DNA of 64,000 nucleotides from Aquisalimonas lutea (GTDB taxonomy: Bacteria; Pseudomonadota; Gammaproteobacteria; Nitrococcales; Aquisalimonadaceae), in contig NZ_JAUFPK010000005.1 in the NCBI RefSeq assembly GCF_030409225.1, positions 234,900-298,899 on the forward strand, read 5' to 3'. Each line of letters begins with the position of its first letter. Position 1 is the stretch's first letter. The notes below the pieces were generated by a model. It was not told the origin of the DNA, did not search any database, and worked only from the letters and a program-made list of their open reading frames with translations. The translations under genes were made by a program, and so were the position numbers. Shown piece by piece: positions 59,435 through 64,000 of the stretch.

Positions 59435-60319
59435 GTGGTGGTGTTAGTGGCACATCGACCGGCTGGAATGCGCTGGCTGACGCCGCTAGCGCTCATGATG
59501 AGCCTGGCCATGGGGATTGCTGCAGCGGCTGAGGAGCCGACGGATGATGAGCCGCTGCGCATCGGGCTGACATCCGTGTTTCTCAACGATCGCGCCGCCT
59601 TCCTGGAGCGCTGGCAGACCTATCTGGCCTCCCGCCTGGACCGGGAGGTGGAGTTCGTCCAGCGCGGGTCCTACCAGGAGATCACGGATCGGATCCGGCA
59701 GGGCCACCTGGATGTCGCGTGGATATGCGGCTACCCTTACGTGCGGCACCAGCAGGCAATGCGGCTTCTGGTCGTGCCGCTCTTCGAGGGCGAGCCACTG
59801 TATCGGTCCTATCTCATTGTGCCGGCGGATGACGAGACGACGGATTCGATCGAGGAGCTCCAAGGCAAGGTGTTTGCCTTTTCGGATCCCGACTCCAACT
59901 CGGGGTATCTGTACCGGCGCTACCAGCTTAAACGCCTGGGGTTCGACAGCGAGGACTTCTTCCGTCGCACGTTTTTCGCGCATGCACACAGCAACGTTGT
60001 CGAGGCGGTTGCCGCGGGCCTTGCCGATGGTGGCTCGGTGGATAGTTACGTCTGGGAGACGTTGCGTCTTCACCGCCCCGAGCTGGTCGAGCGAACCCGG
60101 GTCGCATCCCGCTCGCCGCAATTCGGCCATCCGCCGTTTGTCGCACGCCGCGGCCTGGCGAGCGAGACGCGGGCGGCGGTCCGCGAAGCGTTGCTTGGCA
60201 TGAGCGACACAGCCCGGGGAAGGGAGCTGCTCGACGAGCTGAACCTGGACGGCTTCTCCAGGGAGGCACCGGCGCTCTACGAACCGATCACCGCCATGAT
60301 GCACTATGTCAGGGAGTGA
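59435..60319 (+). CDS. aioX: Periplasmic arsenite-sensing protein AioX (PhnD-like fold)
   Basis: 294 residues. The N-terminal signal is MRWLTPLALMMSLAMGIAAAAEE (GTG start at 59435; the ATG at 59468 is equally plausible). The body is a phosphonate/phosphite-type substrate-binding protein: LRIGLTSVFLNDRAAFLERWQTYLASRLDREVEFVQRGSYQEITDRIRQGHLDVAWICGYPYVRH. Cys98 in WICGYPY is the AioX arsenite-binding cysteine position. AioX presents arsenite to AioS. Its stop overlaps aioS. Confidence 0.9.
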   Translation: MVVLVAHRPAGMRWLTPLALMMSLAMGIAAAAEEPTDDEPLRIGLTSVFLNDRAAFLERWQTYLASRLDREVEFVQRGSYQEITDRIRQGHLDVAWICGYPYVRHQQAMRLLVVPLFEGEPLYRSYLIVPADDETTDSIEELQGKVFAFSDPDSNSGYLYRRYQLKRLGFDSEDFFRRTFFAHAHSNVVEAVAAGLADGGSVDSYVWETLRLHRPELVERTRVASRSPQFGHPPFVARRGLASETRAAVREALLGMSDTARGRELLDELNLDGFSREAPALYEPITAMMHYVRE

Positions 60320-61784
60320 CGTGCTCGGCCGCCTCAGCTTTCGGTACAAGCTTCCCCTGGCATTGACCATTACGGCCGTATTCACGGCCCTCGTGGTTGG
60401 AGCGGTCATGCTGGCCTACGCGTACGTGAACACCCGGGCGAGCCTGATCGACCATGCCGAAAGCCTGGCGGCGGCGCTGGTCGCCACGGCGCGCCCGGCA
60501 TTGCGCAATGACGACGTCTGGCGCGCCTATACCATGCTCAGCGGTCGCACGCTGGACGCCAATGAATCGGGCAGCAAGCGCATTCTGCTGGATGACGACT
60601 ACACCGTGTTCGCGTCGAATCGCCCGGATCGGTTCTCCGTCGGGAGAACGCTTGAGGCGGATAGCGAATTCGCCGAGCTCGGCGGGTGGATTCGGGCACA
60701 AGGGGTTCCGGATGAGCCCGTGGTCGTGCAGCGCGGGCTCGTGGATACGCATCTTGTCCTGGTTGCGCCGGTTCTGTCCGAGCAGATCGCCGTCGGCGCG
60801 CTGGTAATCGCCTATCCCCGCTCCCAGCTCATCGCCGGGTTCTGGCAACTGGTCGCCCAGGGCGGACTAGCCATCGCCGCGATCCTCGCCATTCTGCTGC
60901 CGGTGGGCTGGTACCTGGGCCACCGGATTGCGTCGCCGCTAAGCCAGGTTGCCGATACGCTTTCTCGTTTCGGCGAACGGCGACCGGAACAGATTGCGTA
61001 CTTTCAACCCGCCCCCTCGGACGAGATCGGGCGACTGCTCGAGGCCTTCAACGAGATGCTTGCCGCGCTGCGAGAGAAGGCGGCCCTGGAGCGCCAGGTC
61101 ATTGCCTCAGAGCGCCTGGCGGCGCTGGGGCGCCTGACAGCCACGGTCGCCCATGAGGTCAACAACCCCCTTGGAGGTATGCTGATCTCCGTGGATACCC
61201 TTCGCCGACGTGAGCCGGACAACCCGCACGTCCAGCACACCGGAGCGCTGCTTGAGCGCGGCCTCGGCCAGATCCGGCAGACGGTTTCGGCGCTCCTGGT
61301 GCAGGGACGGATGGAGGATCGCGATCTCGACCCGAGCGATGTCGAGGATGTGCGTACACTCGTGTCGAGTCGCCTGGATCGGCGGCAGGCACGTCTGGAA
61401 TGGGACGCCGAGATCGCATCCTCGTTGCCCGTGCCGGCGACCGCGATGCGGCAGGTATTGATCAATCTGTTGCTGAACGCCATCGATGCCCTGGATGAGG
61501 GCGGGGATTGGGTGCGCTTCTGGATGGAGCACGGCCTGGAGCGTCTGGATGTCACCGTGGACAACAATGGCCGCGCCATTCCAGCCGAGTACCTGGACCG
61601 CATTTTCGAGCCGTTTACGACCATGCGGGCGGAAGGAACCGGCATGGGATTGTGGGTGACGTATCAACTCGTCGAGGGCCTGGGCGGGCAGATCGAAGCG
61701 CACAGCAACAATGGTTCAACGCGCTTCCGGGTCTCGATTCCATTGCCGTCGGACCAGGAGCAGGCGATCAATGAGCGGAACTGA
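60306..61784 (+). CDS. aioS: Sensor histidine kinase AioS
   Basis: 492 residues. Membrane segment 1 (PLALTITAVFTALVVGAVMLAYAYV), a periplasmic sensor (about residues 40-175), membrane segment 2 (LVAQGGLAIAAILAILLPVGWYLG), HAMP (RIASPLSQVADTLSRFGER), the H-box RLTATVAHEVNNPLGGMLISVDTLRRR, N-box VLINLLLNAIDAL and G-box EGTGMGLWVTYQLVEGLGG. Receives the arsenite signal from AioX and phosphorylates AioR. It overlaps aioX by 14 bases and aioR by 14 bases. Confidence 0.92.
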   Translation: MSGSDVLGRLSFRYKLPLALTITAVFTALVVGAVMLAYAYVNTRASLIDHAESLAAALVATARPALRNDDVWRAYTMLSGRTLDANESGSKRILLDDDYTVFASNRPDRFSVGRTLEADSEFAELGGWIRAQGVPDEPVVVQRGLVDTHLVLVAPVLSEQIAVGALVIAYPRSQLIAGFWQLVAQGGLAIAAILAILLPVGWYLGHRIASPLSQVADTLSRFGERRPEQIAYFQPAPSDEIGRLLEAFNEMLAALREKAALERQVIASERLAALGRLTATVAHEVNNPLGGMLISVDTLRRREPDNPHVQHTGALLERGLGQIRQTVSALLVQGRMEDRDLDPSDVEDVRTLVSSRLDRRQARLEWDAEIASSLPVPATAMRQVLINLLLNAIDALDEGGDWVRFWMEHGLERLDVTVDNNGRAIPAEYLDRIFEPFTTMRAEGTGMGLWVTYQLVEGLGGQIEAHSNNGSTRFRVSIPLPSDQEQAINERN

Positions 61785-63108
61785 GCCTGAGATCCGGATT
61801 GTCGAGGATGATCCGATCATGGGGGAATCCCTGGTCGACCGGCTCACATTCGAGGGTTTTCGCACGTGCTTGCTGACAAGTGCTGCCGATGCGCTCGAAG
61901 TTGCCGACACGAGGCCGCCGGCGGGCGCATGGCTCGTGGATATCAAGCTACCCGACATGTCCGGCGAAGTGCTCTACGAGAAGCTCATCGAGCGGACCAG
62001 TGTTCTCCCGCCCACGCTTTTCATGACCGGCTATGCCTCGGTCGAACAAGCGGTACGCCTGCTCAAGCTCGGGGCCACCGATTACCTCCCCAAACCCGTG
62101 GAGATCGAGGAACTCGTCACCCGGCTGCACCGGCTGTGCCGCAACCACGGGCGGATGGACCGAGGCGAAGCAGTCCTCGGTGTGTCCCGGCCCATGCAGG
62201 CGATTGAAGAGCTCCTCCAGAGGCTTGCCGGCCACCGGGATACGCCTGTGCTGATAACGGGGGAGTCCGGTGCGGGCAAGGAGGAGGTCGCACGCCATCT
62301 CCACGAGCTGGAATCACCGGATCAACCGTTCATCGCGGTGAACTGTACTGCCGTCGCCGAAGGACTTCTCGAGTCGGAGCTATTCGGGCATGAGCGTGGT
62401 GCCTTTACCGGAGCCTCACGCACGCACAGGGGGGTCTTCGAGCGCGCCAGCGGAGGGACGTTGTTCCTCGATGAGATCGGAGACATGCCGTTGCCCATGC
62501 AGGGTAAACTCCTTCGGGCGATCCAGGAGCGCCGGATCACACGCGTCGGCGCAGAGCAATCCATGCCGGTGGATCTCCGCCTGCAGTGTGCGACGCACCA
62601 GGATCTGGGCGCCCTCCTTGCCGAAGGTCGATTCCGTGAAGACCTCTACTACCGCATTAACGTCTTGGAGGTTCCGGTTCCGCCGTTGCGGGAACGCCCT
62701 GATGACATAGCGTGGCTGGCGGATCGCTTCCTTGCGGAGCACGGCCGGCGGTACCCGGGCGATGCGAAGACCCTCAGCGAGGAAGCGCGGGCGGCGCTGA
62801 TGCGCCATGAATGGCCCGGCAACGTGCGTGAGCTCAAGCACGCTCTCGAGCGCGCCTGCATCCTGTGTCACGGGAGCCGTATACAGGCCGATGATCTCGG
62901 CACGGCGATCCCGCCCGCGGAACAAGGTAGCGATCGGACGCTTGAATCCCGGCTGGAGCAGACCGAGCGGAGCCACATCCTGGCAAGCCTGTACGAACAC
63001 CAGTGGCGGATTACGGCGACCGCCAAAGCGCTCGGCATTTCGCGGAAGACGCTGTGGCAGCGGATGCGGCGGCTGGGGATTGATAAAGCGAGTGCGTCAA
63101 AGGGCTAG
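61771..63108 (+). CDS. aioR: Sigma-54-dependent response regulator AioR
   Basis: 445 residues. The receiver domain has its phosphoacceptor Asp57 in AWLVDIKLPDMSG and the lysine in DYLPKPVE. The AAA+ domain has Walker A GESGAGKEE, the sigma-54-contacting GAFTGA in ELFGHERGAFTGAS, and Walker B GGTLFLDEIGD. The C-terminal Fis-type HTH is ITATAKALGISRKTLWQRMRRLG. It should activate the aioB promoter from the upstream GTTAC sites. The ATG at 61771 overlaps aioS. Confidence 0.94.
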   Translation: MSGTEPEIRIVEDDPIMGESLVDRLTFEGFRTCLLTSAADALEVADTRPPAGAWLVDIKLPDMSGEVLYEKLIERTSVLPPTLFMTGYASVEQAVRLLKLGATDYLPKPVEIEELVTRLHRLCRNHGRMDRGEAVLGVSRPMQAIEELLQRLAGHRDTPVLITGESGAGKEEVARHLHELESPDQPFIAVNCTAVAEGLLESELFGHERGAFTGASRTHRGVFERASGGTLFLDEIGDMPLPMQGKLLRAIQERRITRVGAEQSMPVDLRLQCATHQDLGALLAEGRFREDLYYRINVLEVPVPPLRERPDDIAWLADRFLAEHGRRYPGDAKTLSEEARAALMRHEWPGNVRELKHALERACILCHGSRIQADDLGTAIPPAEQGSDRTLESRLEQTERSHILASLYEHQWRITATAKALGISRKTLWQRMRRLGIDKASASKG

Positions 63109-63141
63109 TCAAATCGGTGTCGGAAGGACCATGACTGTGCC

Positions 63142-63651
63142 TCACGCATCCGAATCGCCGTCCCGGCCGATCTGGTCGAGCCGTTGTTGAAGCCGCATTC
63201 GGTCGAGTGATGCGAACGGCAGGTTGAGAAACAGTCGAATCCGTTTCTGCAGGGCGAAGAACGCATCCCGGTAGGCCTGGATGCGTTCCCGCTCGGGACC
63301 CTCTACGCTGGCGGGATCGGGAATCCCCCAGTGGGCGGTCATCGGTACGCCCGGCCAGACGGGACAGGGTTCGGCCGCGGCACGGTCGCAGACGGTGATG
63401 ATGAAATCCATCGACGGCGCATCATCCGTGGTGAACTCGTCCCAGCTCTTGCTGCGCAGTCCTTCTGTCGGGAGCTGCATGCGCTCCAGGAGCTGAAGGA
63501 CTTCCGGGCGTACCTCGCCCTCGGGCGAACTCCCCGCGCTGTAGCCGATGAACCGGTCGGAGCCGAGGCTGTTGAGAATGGTCTCCGCCATGATGCTGCG
63601 CGCCGAATTCCCGGTGCACAGGAAGAGCGTATGAAACCGGATGTCGCTCAT
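63142..63651 (-). CDS. arsC: Arsenate reductase ArsC (low-molecular-weight PTPase type), 169 aa
   Basis: The P-loop C-x5-R signature is at the N-terminus: FHTLFLCTGNSARSIMAETILNSLG (CTGNSARS), with SKSWDEF and the Asp loop DFIITVCDRAAAEPCPVWPG. The two later cysteines (CDRAAAEPC) fit thioredoxin- or glutaredoxin-linked ArsC. It reduces arsenate to arsenite. Longer than the ~140-residue minimal form because of a C-terminal extension (YRDAFFALQKRIRLFLNLPFASLDRMRLQQRLDQIG). Convergent with aioR. An arsenate reductase beside an arsenite oxidase is common in such loci. Confidence 0.92.
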   Translation of the reverse strand: MSDIRFHTLFLCTGNSARSIMAETILNSLGSDRFIGYSAGSSPEGEVRPEVLQLLERMQLPTEGLRSKSWDEFTTDDAPSMDFIITVCDRAAAEPCPVWPGVPMTAHWGIPDPASVEGPERERIQAYRDAFFALQKRIRLFLNLPFASLDRMRLQQRLDQIGRDGDSDA

Positions 63652-63915
63652 TACCTTCTCCCCGCAACCCTTGCGGATAGGACGTTAGCCGCATTTTGTA
63701 ACGCATTTCCAGTGACAGAATTGTTACAGCACCAGCAAAGGACGGCATTTAAATACACCTAGCGGTTTGCTCCGGAGCGGACATTCGCCGCCAGCCCAGT
63801 GGATGGCCGGTCAGGGTCGGCTATCGCCACGTCGCCGCTCTGAGGATTGCCCTCGGGCGTGGCTATTCTCACATGCATAGACACCAGGTTTCTGGAGCCT
63901 CACGGCAGATTGCGT

Positions 63916-64000
63916 TCACCCCCCAAAGTCAACGCAGATTTTGCCCTGGTGGGCACCGGATTCCATGCGGCGCAGCCCGTCGGGCACGGACTCGAACGGC
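63916..64000 (-). CDS. Zinc-type alcohol dehydrogenase/quinone oxidoreductase, C-terminal 27 residues only
   Basis: The minus strand ends a frame reading P-F-E-S-V-P-D-G-L-R-R-M-E-S-G-A-H-Q-G-K-I-C-V-D-F-G-G-stop. The LRRMESGAHQGKICVDFG ending is typical of NAD(P)-dependent MDR-family alcohol/acrylyl-CoA dehydrogenases. Only the last 27 residues lie in the window. The 63652-63915 space shows no gene. Confidence 0.75.
   Translation of the reverse strand, partial: PFESVPDGLRRMESGAHQGKICVDFGG

Overview
The window looks like a chromosome segment of a high-GC gammaproteobacterium. The rpsP-rimM-trmD-rplS operon, minCDE, an HtpG gene, a methyltransferase-rnhA-dnaQ cluster and a gloB/mltD pair have gammaproteobacterial organisation. 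GC is high and the proteins are fairly rich in Asp/Glu, so a halophilic or Ectothiorhodospiraceae-like host is possible, but that is inference. There are three regions.

(1) 1-24100: core chromosome. It holds a GH84-type glycosidase (cut by the window edge), a CBS protein, HAD phosphatases, a thioesterase, ribosomal protein and tRNA-modification genes, an Fe-alcohol dehydrogenase, SerB, a sirtuin, an orphan ChpA-N-terminal-like protein, MsrB, an orphan acetolactate synthase large subunit, HtpG, MinCDE, MltD, GloB, a methyltransferase, RNase HI, DnaQ and a MoaB/CinA-like protein. Two intergenic repeat structures stand out: a 246-bp composite inverted repeat whose arms include the stop codons of two convergent genes, and a seven-copy REP cluster. 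The region ends in tRNA-Thr(CGT).

(2) About 24100-54000: an integrative and conjugative element (ICE) of the GI/PFGI-ICEclc type, next to tRNA-Thr. It carries a tyrosine integrase, a MOBH relaxase (TraI), an array of eight 39-bp repeats, ssb, topB, a DUF3577 protein, an ArdC-like antirestriction protein, and an unbroken block of type-G type IV secretion genes (RAQPRD protein through the TraC-like ATPase to a TraG-N-like protein). No coupling protein (TraD) or its neighbours are seen where they would normally be. A terminator-isolated HTH/nucleotidyltransferase pair sits there instead. Further accessory modules follow: Xre/RES toxin-antitoxin, AbiEi/AbiEii, a WGR protein with a serine recombinase, and ParA with CHAD. 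A structured leader element recurs four times between 31.5 and 36.3 kb, with compensatory base changes in its stems. It is the strongest candidate for an unannotated regulatory RNA.

(3) About 56150-64000: an arsenite-oxidation locus. aioBA (Rieske subunit and molybdopterin subunit) is transcribed divergently from aioXSR (periplasmic arsenite sensor, histidine kinase, sigma-54 response regulator), followed by a convergent arsC-like gene. The divergent intergenic region holds two GTTAC-type inverted repeats 33 bp apart and a GG-N10-GC sigma-54 promoter facing aioB, so most parts of the AioXSR-to-aioBA circuit can be read from the sequence. Whether this locus is ICE cargo or flanking chromosome cannot be decided, because no right attachment-site copy was found. 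The window ends inside a zinc-type alcohol dehydrogenase/quinone oxidoreductase gene.
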